This document shows, piece by piece, positions 7,610 to 14,492 of a DNA stretch of 14,492 nt. Numbering within the stretch: position 1 is the first letter of the stretch; each line of letters starts with the position of its first letter. Under the pieces are notes generated by a model, which worked only from the letters and a program-made list of their open reading frames with translations, was not told the DNA's origin and searched no databases. The stretch comes from an uncultured Eubacteriales bacterium (lineage in GTDB: Bacteria; Bacillota; Clostridia; Christensenellales; Aristaeellaceae), in contig UQEF01000074.1 in the NCBI GenBank assembly GCA_900540045.1, positions 1 to 14,492 on the forward strand, given 5' to 3'. A program made the translations under genes and the position numbers.

Positions 7610-8074
7610 ATGAATCTGGGAACCAATCTCTACAACGCACGAAAAAAGAGCGGCCTGTCCCAGGAGGAGGTGGCCGAAAAGCTGGGTGTGAGCCGGCAGA
7701 CCATATCAAAATGGGAAACCGACGAAACCCTGCCCGACATCCGCCAGGCCAAGCGGCTGGCGGGGCTCTACCGCCTGACGCTGGACGACCTGATTGCCTT
7801 TGACGCGGAGGTGGAGGAAATCGAGCGCGCGATCGGCAGCATCAGCGAGGAAACGCAGAAAAAGGTGGATTGGACCAAGGTATGGGGGAAGCGCTACCCG
7901 GTCCTGACCACCTATCAGCAGCGTGTGAAAATCAGCGATTATGCCGGGCCTCTCCGCGAACTGCTGGACCGGCTGAAGCGGGAATATGGCTACGGCGACG
8001 TGGACGCCTGCCTGGTGCTCAAGGATATTCTGGCGCACGTGTGGAAGGACGGGGAACGGCGCGGACGGAAGTAA
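7610..8074 (+). CDS. XRE-family HTH transcriptional regulator
   Basis: This 154-aa DNA-binding protein has an N-terminal helix-turn-helix (about 3-60) with the classic run LSQEEVAEKLGVSRQTISKW and EXXXTLPDI. The C-terminal part (about 66-150, ending in YGDVDACLVLKDILAHVWK) is a conserved helical extension found in a clostridial XRE subgroup; its role is unknown to me. ATG 7610 is chosen because the AGGGGG ribosome site (about 7595-7600) is 9 bases upstream; ATG 7604 would be too close. It diverges from the conserved hypothetical gene, which is therefore a candidate target. A palindrome over its own -10 suggests autoregulation. Confidence 0.9.
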   Translation: MNLGTNLYNARKKSGLSQEEVAEKLGVSRQTISKWETDETLPDIRQAKRLAGLYRLTLDDLIAFDAEVEEIERAIGSISEETQKKVDWTKVWGKRYPVLTTYQQRVKISDYAGPLRELLDRLKREYGYGDVDACLVLKDILAHVWKDGERRGRK

Positions 8075-8080
8075 AGCGAT

Positions 8081-8107
8081 GGGGGAAGCAGCACAGCCGC
8101 TTCCCCC
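8081..8107. terminator. Hairpin between convergent XRE gene and metK
   Basis: A perfect 9-bp stem, GGGGGAAGC (8081-8089) with GCTTCCCCC (8099-8107), lies between the two convergent stop codons. Neither side has a clean T run (plus side AAAATCCTTG), so it is at best a weak bidirectional terminator or an mRNA 3'-end stabiliser. Confidence 0.5.
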
Positions 8108-8123
8108 AAAATCCTTGTGCTTT

Positions 8124-9263
<1,140 letters not shown>

Positions 9264-9332
9264 GCCGGTATTCTCCTTCCTGATACGAGCGGACCGGAGG
9301 GAGCGGGGCAAAGGACGCGGCGGGCAGGCCGT

Positions 9333-9363
9333 AAAAAACGCGCCTGCGGGCATTGCAGGCGCG
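9333..9363 (-). terminator. Riboswitch-controlled terminator in the metK leader
   Basis: A perfect 9-bp stem CGCGCCTGC/GCAGGCGCG (9355-9363 with 9339-9347) with a 7-base loop is followed on the minus strand by TTTTTT (9333-9338). A stretch at 9370-9381, just after the riboswitch P1 helix, is complementary with one bulge to the terminator 3' arm and T run (9331-9341) and could be part of the antiterminator. Confidence 0.88.
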
Positions 9364-9379
9364 AAAGAGGCGTTTTTCT

Positions 9380-9481
9380 ACCTTATCTGCCAGCGTATGC
9401 ACGCTGCGGGATTTGCCACCATGCATCTCTGCCGGTTGGCGGGTGTCATCGGGCCCGTCCCTCGACCGCTCTTTATAAGGT
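9380..9481 (-). ncRNA. SAM-I (S-box) riboswitch
   Basis: On the minus strand a P1 helix closes perfectly (ACCTTAT at 9475-9481 with ATAAGGT at 9380-9386). Inside lie the S-box core blocks: AAAGAGCGGTCGAGGGA, GGGCCCGATGACACCCGCCAACC, and GGTGGCAAATCCCGCAGC. The class binds S-adenosylmethionine, which stabilises P1 and lets the downstream terminator form. Compared with the usual consensus, J1/2 has A for C (TAAAGAG), the segment before AACC is CGCC instead of CGGC, and GGTGC(C/T)AA is GGTGGCAA. It precedes metK directly, its natural target. Confidence 0.93.
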
Positions 9482-9498
9482 ATTTGGTTGTCAATGCT

Positions 9499-9527
9499 AT
9501 TGTATGGGTTTTTGCGGTCCGCGTCAA
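9499..9527 (-). promoter_or_regulatory. Promoter of the metK riboswitch transcript
   Basis: On the minus strand the -35 box TTGACG (9522-9527) and -10 box TACAAT (9499-9504) are spaced by 17 bases, about 18 bases before the riboswitch. A nearby TTGACA (about 9488-9493) has no -10 at a usable distance. Confidence 0.75.
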
Positions 9528-9537
9528 TCCCCGCAGC

Positions 9538-9575
9538 AAAAAAACTTTCGGCGGTTTACCACGGCGTGTCCGCCG
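9538..9575 (-). terminator. Likely terminator of the FMN-binding protein gene
   Basis: On the minus strand CGGCGG (9570-9575) pairs with CCGCCG (9549-9554) across the end of the coding region, followed by AAAG and seven T residues (9538-9544). The loop is 15 bases, so the stem is modest. It lies just before the metK promoter. Confidence 0.5.
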
Positions 9576-9981
9576 ACGGAAGAAGCGTCTCGCCAAGGCA
9601 ATCCGTCCCGTCCGAGGCAGACAGCAGCGCGTCCACGTCGCCGCCCGCCTGCGTAACGCAGTCCGCCACGGCGGTCAGAATGGCGGTGCTGGTCACGGTC
9701 GCGCCGGTGACGGCATCCACCGCAAGGGTCTGGCCTTCCACAATCAGCTCCGGGATACTCTCGACGGCAGGCTCGCAGATCCCGGCGGTTTCAGAATGCT
9801 CGACGACCGTGACGGAGGCGATCTGCGTCTCGTCAAAGATCACCTCTACGGTCACGCCGCCGCCGAAGCCCCGGGCCGTCGCCGTATAGGTTCCCGGAAG
9901 ATAAAAGGATTCGGCCAGAGCGGCAGCGGCTGCCGTGAGCGCTAAGACGCCCAACAGCACGGAAAAGAAACGTCTGAACAT
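9556..9981 (-). CDS. Exported FMN-binding-domain protein
   Basis: This 141-aa protein has a signal peptide (basic MFRR, hydrophobic 6-23, likely cleavage after LAES or ALA) and a single FMN-binding domain of the PF04205 type: GTYTATARGFGGGVTVEVIFD near the start and DAVTGATVTSTAI at 89-101. In RnfG, NqrC and related proteins the Thr of the S/TGAT motif carries covalently bound FMN, attached by ApbE; here that is probably Thr95. Such small secreted flavoproteins act in extracytoplasmic electron transfer. No ApbE, reductase or partner is in this window. ATG 9981 has AAGGAGG (9991-9997) 9 bases upstream; a GTG at 9984 would add one residue. Confidence 0.88.
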   Translation of the reverse strand: MFRRFFSVLLGVLALTAAAAALAESFYLPGTYTATARGFGGGVTVEVIFDETQIASVTVVEHSETAGICEPAVESIPELIVEGQTLAVDAVTGATVTSTAILTAVADCVTQAGGDVDALLSASDGTDCLGETLLPSADTPW

Positions 9982-10041
9982 CACAAAGGTCCTCCTTGTC
10001 CGAAACGGGAATACATGGCAAGCCGGAGCAAACCAGCAAGC

Positions 10042-10070
10042 ACTTTATCACGCCGGCCCTGTTTTGTCAA
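10042..10070 (-). promoter_or_regulatory. Promoter of the FMN-binding protein gene
   Basis: On the minus strand a perfect -35 TTGACA (10065-10070) and -10 TAAAGT (10042-10047) are spaced by 17 bases. It is divergent from the alaS promoter, with about 48 bases between the two -35 boxes. Confidence 0.75.
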
Positions 10071-10118
10071 TTCCTGCTGATTGAAGCACGAAAATCCTTT
10101 GCCTTCCCATGCGGCTTA

Positions 10119-10147
10119 TTGACACCGCCTGACGTTTCCTCTATAAT
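10119..10147 (+). promoter_or_regulatory. Sigma-A promoter of alaS
   Basis: A consensus -35 TTGACA (10119-10124), a 17-base spacer and a consensus -10 TATAAT (10142-10147) make this one of the strongest promoters in the window. The leader to the ATG is about 75 bases, with only a small GCCGC-TTTG-GCGGC hairpin (10163-10176). I see no T-box. Confidence 0.9.
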
Positions 10148-10227
10148 TGGGAAAGCCTGTGTGCCGCTTTGGCGGCCTTGCGATACAAGCGCCACCATCC
10201 GCATTTTGCAAGAAGGAGAGACCACCC

Positions 10228-12027
10228 ATGAAGACCTATCATTCCTCCGAACTGCGCTCGATGTTCCTGAAGTTTTTCAAGGACCATGGCCATGCCGTGA
10301 TTTCCAGCGCGTCGGTAATTCCGGAAAACGACCCCACGGTGCTGTTCACGACCGCGGGCATGCATCCGCTGGTGCCCTATCTGATGGGTGCGAAGCACCC
10401 CGCCGGCAACCGCCTGACGGACGTGCAGAAGTGCGTGCGCACCGGCGACATCGACGATGTGGGCGACTTCAGCCACCTCACCTTCTTTGAAATGCTGGGC
10501 AACTGGTCGCTGGGCGATTATTTCAAGGAGCAGATGATTCCCTGGAGCTGGGAATTCCTTACCAGCCCGGAATATCTGGGCCTGCCCAAGGACCGTCTGG
10601 CCTTCTCCGTGTTTGCGGGCGATGCGGACTGCCCCCGCGACGAGGAAAGCGCGCAGCTGTGGCGCAACTGCGGCGTGGCGGACGACCATATCTTCTTCCT
10701 GCCCAAGGAAAACAACTGGTGGGGCCCGGCGGGCATCACCGGCCCCTGCGGCCCGGATACCGAAATGTTCATCATCACCGACAAGGAGCCCTGCGGCCCG
10801 AACTGCTCGCCTGCCTGCTCCTGCGGCCGGTATCTGGAGATCTGGAACGACGTGTTCATGCAGTACAACAAAAAGGCTGACGGCACGTTTGAGCCGCTTG
10901 AGCAAAAGAACGTGGATACCGGCATGGGCCTGGAGCGCACCATCTGCGTGCTCAATGGCAAAAAGAGCGTGTATGAAACCGATCTGTTTGCCGATATTCT
11001 CAAAAAGATCAGCGAACTGAGCGGCAAGGAATACGGCAGCGATGAAATGACCACCCGCGCTTTCCGCATCATTGCGGACCATATGCGCACGGCTACCTTC
11101 ATCATGGGCGACGACCGCGGCGTGAGCCCCTCCAACGTGGATCAGGGCTATGTGCTGCGCCGTCTCATCCGCCGCGCGGTGCGCTATGGCATGGGCATCG
11201 GCATGCCCGAAGGCTTCACCGGCGAGGTGGCGAAGGTCATCATCGAGCAGTACAAGGATGTGTATCCCGAACTCAAGCGCAACGAGGCCTTTGTCCTGGA
11301 GCAGCTCTCCCTGGAGGAAAGCCGCTTCGCCCGCACGCTCAAGCAGGGCAACCGCGAATTTGAAAAACTGGTGGAAAAGGTGCAGGATGGACAGATTGAT
11401 GGCGTGAGCGCCTTCCACCTGTATGATACCTACGGCTTCCCCGTGGAGATGACGGAGGAGCTGGCGCGCGAACGCGGCCTGACGGTGGACATGGATGGTT
11501 TCCATGATTGTTTCCGTAGGCACCAGGCCACCAGCCAGGCGGGCGCGGAGCAGCGCTTCAAGGGCGGTCTGGCCGACCACAGCGAGCAGAGCGCACGCCT
11601 GCATACCGCCACCCACCTGTTGCACGCGGCGCTGCGCAAGGTGCTGGGCCCGGAGGTCGCCCAGAAGGGCTCCAACATCACCGCTGAGCGTCTGCGCTTT
11701 GACTTTTCCTTCGGCCGCAAGATGACCAAGGAGGAATTGGCCGAGGTGGAACGGCTGGTGAATGAAGCCATCGAGAGCCACACCCCCATCACCTGTGAGG
11801 AAATGACCGTGGCCCAGGCCAAGGAGCAGGGCGCTATCGGCCTGTTTGAGTCCAAGTATGGCGAGAAGGTAAAGGTCTACACCATGGGACCGTACAGCAA
11901 GGAAATCTGCGGCGGCCCCCATGCCCAGAACACTGGCGATCTGGTCAGCTTCAAGATCAAGAAGGAGGAAAGCTCCTCCGCAGGTGTGCGGCGCATCAAG
12001 GCCGTTATCGGGGCCGAGGCGGAGTGA
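10228..12027 (+). CDS. alaS: Alanine--tRNA ligase, short form
   Basis: This 599-aa cytoplasmic enzyme charges tRNA-Ala with alanine. The class II catalytic core is clear: PENDPTVLFTTAGM (motif 1 region), TGDIDDVGD and LTFFEMLGNWSLGDYF (motif 2 region), and GMGLERT (motif 3). The editing domain is present with the zinc-type ligands HTATH (H459, H463) and CGGPH (C561, H565), so it should clear mischarged Ser or Gly. The protein ends at GVRRIKAVIGAEAE, where most bacterial AlaRS (about 850-900 aa) continue into the C-Ala domain; that part is missing. A natural stop and tight terminator follow, so this matches the known short AlaRS type rather than a truncation. ATG 10228 is chosen for AGAAGGAGA at 10211-10219. 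Confidence 0.95.
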   Translation: MKTYHSSELRSMFLKFFKDHGHAVISSASVIPENDPTVLFTTAGMHPLVPYLMGAKHPAGNRLTDVQKCVRTGDIDDVGDFSHLTFFEMLGNWSLGDYFKEQMIPWSWEFLTSPEYLGLPKDRLAFSVFAGDADCPRDEESAQLWRNCGVADDHIFFLPKENNWWGPAGITGPCGPDTEMFIITDKEPCGPNCSPACSCGRYLEIWNDVFMQYNKKADGTFEPLEQKNVDTGMGLERTICVLNGKKSVYETDLFADILKKISELSGKEYGSDEMTTRAFRIIADHMRTATFIMGDDRGVSPSNVDQGYVLRRLIRRAVRYGMGIGMPEGFTGEVAKVIIEQYKDVYPELKRNEAFVLEQLSLEESRFARTLKQGNREFEKLVEKVQDGQIDGVSAFHLYDTYGFPVEMTEELARERGLTVDMDGFHDCFRRHQATSQAGAEQRFKGGLADHSEQSARLHTATHLLHAALRKVLGPEVAQKGSNITAERLRFDFSFGRKMTKEELAEVERLVNEAIESHTPITCEEMTVAQAKEQGAIGLFESKYGEKVKVYTMGPYSKEICGGPHAQNTGDLVSFKIKKEESSSAGVRRIKAVIGAEAE

Positions 12028-12051
12028 GGGTTGTAAGCGAACAGCAGACAG

Positions 12052-12087
12052 GGGGGACCGGCCATGCGGCCGGTCCCCCTTGTTTAT
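12052..12087 (+). terminator. Intrinsic terminator of alaS
   Basis: A perfect 12-bp stem (12052-12063 with 12068-12079, loop ATGC) is followed by TTGTTTAT. It lies 25 bases after the alaS stop. Its tail overlaps the stop codon of the minus-strand gene remnant that begins the right-hand block. Confidence 0.9.
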
Positions 12088-12227
12088 CGTACCTCGTCCC
12101 ATATGATGATATGGGGAACATGGAGCCTGTCCGGGCGTTTGTCGTTGTAAAAAACATAGGGTTGCCCGGTTTTGTTGATGACGACAATGTCAACGCTTGA
12201 CGTATTCGGCTTCCTTTTTTGATCAAT
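12084..12227 (-). pseudogene. C-terminal remnant of a tandem secreted-protein paralogue
   Basis: The minus strand encodes 47 codons and a stop, ending in QPYVFYNDKRPDRLHVPHII followed by IWDEVR. This matches the C-terminus of the gene at 13613 (QPYDLLNDKRPDRLHVPHIT, then TWDEVK). A 29-base segment is identical at nucleotide level (12112-12140 and 13641-13669). It has no start codon or ribosome site and lies in frame directly after the TAA of the gene ending at 12228. It is therefore the decayed tail of a third family copy, or a tail left by recombination between copies. The similarity is seen directly; the deletion history is inferred. Confidence 0.8.
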
Positions 12228-12653
12228 TTAGATCCAATTCACATTGAATTCACTTCGATTCTTTGAGCTATTTTCGGGATCAAGGATTTCTCCTGTCAAA
12301 GCATTTACAATAATTTTCTGATAACAGGTTTTATCCGTGTAGTTTTCACCATCATCGCTGAGTTCTACGTCCTTCTCTTTTGCTGAAGAATAATAATCAC
12401 ATTCAGCCACCCAACAAGGAACCATATAGAATAGCTCATCGTCAGATGCATCATTCCATAAAACATAAGCTAGTTTAAGCGTATAGACATTTCGAATGCG
12501 CCCCTCATCAATGAAACTTTCAAGAGCGCTGATCGCGTCTTCAACGCCGCAAATCGCTGAATTTTCTGATAGCAGTTGTTCGACCTTCACCAATGAAAAA
12601 CGAAAATGAAAAGATTCTTCATTTGCAATAATACCAATTAATGAGTTTTGCAA
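12228..12653 (-). CDS. C-terminal part of a frame-split secreted family protein
   Basis: This 141-codon reading frame begins at a TTG preceded by AGGAGA, so it could be translated by itself, but it looks like the continuation of the gene at 12638-13333. Its whole length lines up with residues in the second half of the intact paralogue at 13613: NSLIGIIANEESFHFRFSLV with NSMVAMRIKRPGEFWTNIYT, EDAISALESFIDEGRI with DPIMEVLEQWVTDGYV, and KIIVNALTGEI with DIIINAQTGQP. The last motif recalls PepSY- or YycI-like repeats, but I cannot name the family with confidence; DUF6034-type proteins would be my first comparison. It has no signal peptide of its own, as expected for a downstream fragment. Confidence 0.7.
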   Translation of the reverse strand: MQNSLIGIIANEESFHFRFSLVKVEQLLSENSAICGVEDAISALESFIDEGRIRNVYTLKLAYVLWNDASDDELFYMVPCWVAECDYYSSAKEKDVELSDDGENYTDKTCYQKIIVNALTGEILDPENSSKNRSEFNVNWI

Positions 12654-13333
12654 ACGGTTTTTTCTCCTCTTATTGAGTTGTTAAAGGCGGTTGACACATG
12701 ACATAATAATGGCATGTCGTAAAATACCTGCAAGGCTGTAAACTGATAACTTCCGTACTCGCGCAATGCCTCTCCGTACTCTTTGGTCTTCCGATCATAA
12801 ACCTTCAATCTGTCTCGCATCATTATTTGATCGATGACAAGGTGTTGCGCAATTTCCTGGCCATAACAATATTCAATTTCGGATGTGAAAATATCCCAAG
12901 CCTCTCCCAAAGTAACAGGATTGTTTTCTGCGTAAGCAGTATTGATATCAGTCGAATTCAGATCAAGCATCCATGTCTTGCATCGACCGTCTTTTTGCCC
13001 TGGCAGCATTGTGAATGGATTATTGACACCCATCCCCAGGAAGGTTTCGCTATTGTTTGGGTTAAAGGAAGGGTCCCCCGCTATTGCGGCATACCGGGTT
13101 AATTGCTCATCCGTCAGAGAACTATCGCCGTCACGAGCCGTCAGAATTGCCGCTTCCATTTTTTCCGGAATAGCAATTTCTATATCGATTTCTATACTTC
13201 GGTTATGGGCATTGTAGGTTTGCTTCCAATGATGGGTTTGTGAAAATGTGTTCAGGGGCAGTGACTCTGCAAAACCGGATAAAGGGAAAATAGCGATTAG
13301 GACAAGGCTCAACCAACCGAGGAATTTTTTCAT
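12638..13333 (-). CDS. N-terminal part of a frame-split secreted family protein
   Basis: This 231-aa frame starts at an ATG with AGAAAGGAG about 8 bases upstream and carries a signal peptide (MKK, hydrophobic 4-21, likely cleavage after GFA). There is no lipobox Cys, so the product should be secreted or wall-located. The rest is a soluble domain with no recognised catalytic motif; its end, ALQVFYDMPLLCHVSTAFNN, matches FYTTYHGIPHLISNSPFYHR of the paralogue at 13613. The frame breaks in an A6 run (12658-12663): one extra A joins it smoothly to the frame ending at 12228, giving a protein of about 370 aa. The last ten residues read here (after RGEK) are thus probably out-of-frame. The gene is either a recent pseudogene or carries a sequence error. 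Confidence 0.72.
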   Translation of the reverse strand: MKKFLGWLSLVLIAIFPLSGFAESLPLNTFSQTHHWKQTYNAHNRSIEIDIEIAIPEKMEAAILTARDGDSSLTDEQLTRYAAIAGDPSFNPNNSETFLGMGVNNPFTMLPGQKDGRCKTWMLDLNSTDINTAYAENNPVTLGEAWDIFTSEIEYCYGQEIAQHLVIDQIMMRDRLKVYDRKTKEYGEALREYGSYQFTALQVFYDMPLLCHVSTAFNNSIRGEKTVCKTH

Positions 13334-13380
13334 TGTGTGTGCTCCTTTCTAGACATGAATTTAAAGTGGTTCCCCATCTG

Positions 13381-13431
13381 GTTTATATAAACAGGGTTGC
13401 AACCCCTTTCGCATAAAGTTGTTGCAACCCT
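13381..13431. repeat. Palindrome plus 11-bp inverted repeat in the intergenic region
   Basis: GTTTATATAAAC (13381-13392) is a perfect 12-base palindrome. Directly beside it AGGGTTGCAAC (13393-13403) and GTTGCAACCCT (13421-13431) form an 11-bp stem with a 17-base loop. On the minus strand the stem is followed by TGTTTATAT, so it may be a weak terminator for the gene ending at 13613, and the palindrome may serve the promoter or operator of the gene starting at 13333. The rest of 13334-13612 shows no gene; it holds a 14-base match (13576-13589) to coding positions 12723-12736 that hints at another decayed copy. Confidence 0.45.
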
Positions 13432-13612
13432 TGATTTCGGTTAGCCCCGATCGGAGAAGTTGCCGTTAAGCGTTATGTAAGCAATGCTGTCATACAAATA
13501 ATGGCCTTTGCATAGGTTCGAGCCCCCTTTTTAGACGCAGCCAACATAGTTGACCATAGAAGAAATACCTGTAAGAATACCTGCAAGGCCAGGCGGAAAA
13601 TCGGTGGCGACG

Positions 13613-14492
13613 CTATTTTACTTCGTCCCATGTGGTGATGTGGGGAACATGGAGCCTGTCCGGGCGTTTATCGTTGAGCAAATCATAGGGTTGACCAGTT
13701 TGAGCGTTGATGATGATATCGCTCGAAAAATATCCTCCTCGATCCTTCACCGCCTGATCGGTTTTCAGGTCAAAGGGCAGAGAAAGGTCCACCCTTGTCC
13801 TGCCTTTTGCGGCCCAGACAGGCAGAAGCACAAACTCCTCCCCCTTTTTCTCAGGATCAATAAAACACATGTAACCGAAGGAGACTTCATTCAGCGAATA
13901 AACATATCCGTCTGTCACCCATTGTTCCAGGACCTCCATGATGGGATCAAATGGCAGCAGCGGAATGTCATCTATATCGACTCCCACCTCTTTGGAAGTG
14001 TAGATATTCGTCCAGAATTCTCCCGGTCGTTTGATTCGCATGGCTACCATCGAGTTTGGAGCGATCGTCCGTCCTTCTACTTCGCTCTTTTCACTTTCTA
14101 ATCGATGGTAAAAAGGAGAGTTGCTAATGAGATGCGGTATGCCATGATAGGTCGTATAAAAGCAAACGCCCTGAAAGCCGTTCCCATTTGAATCGCCATA
14201 AGAGCCCTGGTAATACGGAGTAAGTTCTTTTTCTTTCATAAAGGGCATCCATTTTTGAAATTCCGCCATGGCAATGGCCGGAGCTTCTTCCCAGGGAAGT
14301 TCCGGCGTAAACGTCATATGGTTTTCCAGCACGGGAAAAGCCAACTCATCCATTGGAAAATTTCTGGTAATTCCTTTCGCGTTCCAGTCATCCCTGACCA
14401 CCTCCAGCGATCCATCCAATCCCTCGGCAGGCGGTTCCCACGTGATGCGTACCACAGGCACCGTATCCACCTCTGGCACCACGATGGGCACA
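13613..14492 (-). CDS. Secreted-family paralogue, 5' end outside the window
   Basis: This partial frame of at least 293 codons ends at the TAG at 13613 and stays open to the window edge. The GTG at 14491 lies within conserved-looking sequence and is probably an internal Val. It is the best preserved member of the right-hand family and runs unbroken through the region where its neighbour is frame-split. Visible parts are a long N-terminal region rich in acidic and Trp residues, then NSMVAMRIKRPGEFWTNIYT, PIMEVLEQWVTDGYVYSLNE, an aromatic stretch FGYMCFIDP, and the C-terminal SDIIINAQTGQPYDLLNDKR. No catalytic signature is recognised. The neighbour's signal peptide suggests this copy is also exported. 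Function unknown. Confidence 0.75.
   Translation of the reverse strand, partial: VPIVVPEVDTVPVVRITWEPPAEGLDGSLEVVRDDWNAKGITRNFPMDELAFPVLENHMTFTPELPWEEAPAIAMAEFQKWMPFMKEKELTPYYQGSYGDSNGNGFQGVCFYTTYHGIPHLISNSPFYHRLESEKSEVEGRTIAPNSMVAMRIKRPGEFWTNIYTSKEVGVDIDDIPLLPFDPIMEVLEQWVTDGYVYSLNEVSFGYMCFIDPEKKGEEFVLLPVWAAKGRTRVDLSLPFDLKTDQAVKDRGGYFSSDIIINAQTGQPYDLLNDKRPDRLHVPHITTWDEVK

Noticed and set aside
6127..8123. Prophage fragment suggested by the NlpC/P60-SH3 protein and XRE regulator
   Set aside because: No integrase, capsid, tail, holin or attachment repeats are visible; both gene types are also common on chromosomes.
10148..10227. Possible T-box leader before alaS
   Set aside because: The leader is only about 75 bases, lacks the T-box core AGGGTGG-type sequence, and has no terminator.
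10141..12102. 653-codon minus-strand frame opposite alaS
   Set aside because: It begins inside the terminator region and reads only as the complement of alaS; no recognisable domain.
12650..12670. Programmed -1 frameshift at an A-AAA-AAC slippery site
   Set aside because: The six A and C are out of phase with the upstream reading frame for a classic heptamer, so a simple indel is the better explanation.
13517..13533. GGTTCGAGCCCCC followed by T residues, like a tRNA T arm with a terminator
   Set aside because: The flanking bases do not form a T stem or acceptor stem and no other tRNA arms are present.

Overview
The window comes from a high-GC clostridial-type Bacillota chromosome, probably a gut anaerobe. 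The evidence is strong AGGAGG-type ribosome sites, TTGACA/TATAAT promoters, a SAM-I (S-box) riboswitch before metK, U-tailed intrinsic terminators, a BMP-family nucleoside-type ABC operon and a Clostridia-style XRE regulator. I cannot name the genus.

Layout. (1) 24-236: a tRNA-Arg(ACG) gene on the minus strand with its own promoter and terminator. (2) 360-6126: a plus-strand operon made of a BMP-type substrate-binding protein, an intercistronic hairpin, a double-NBD ABC ATPase, two permeases overlapping by ATGA junctions, and a PF04909-type amidohydrolase. This looks like a nucleoside or nucleobase-like uptake system tied to a cytoplasmic metal-dependent hydrolase or decarboxylase. (3) 6130-8074: a minus-strand NlpC/P60-SH3 protein without a signal peptide, a minus-strand conserved hypothetical protein, and a divergent XRE regulator separated from it by a strong GC-rich hairpin. 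(4) 8124-9981: minus-strand metK controlled by a SAM-I riboswitch and terminator, and behind it a small exported FMN-binding-domain protein. (5) 10119-12087: plus-strand alaS of the short type (599 aa), with catalytic and editing domains but no C-terminal C-Ala domain. (6) 12084-14492: a visibly AT-richer minus-strand block holding three relatives of one secreted-protein family. One is a 47-codon C-terminal remnant, one is a copy split by a single-base frameshift in a run of six A, and one is a larger copy running off the window end.

The housekeeping part is conventional. The most unusual parts are the decaying tandem family at the right end, the short alanyl-tRNA synthetase, the signal-less NlpC/P60-SH3 protein, and the transport-hydrolase operon whose binding protein lacks a lipobox. 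I see no CRISPR array, insertion sequence, rRNA or clear prophage, and no convincing wholly new system. The tandem family is the best candidate for something undescribed.
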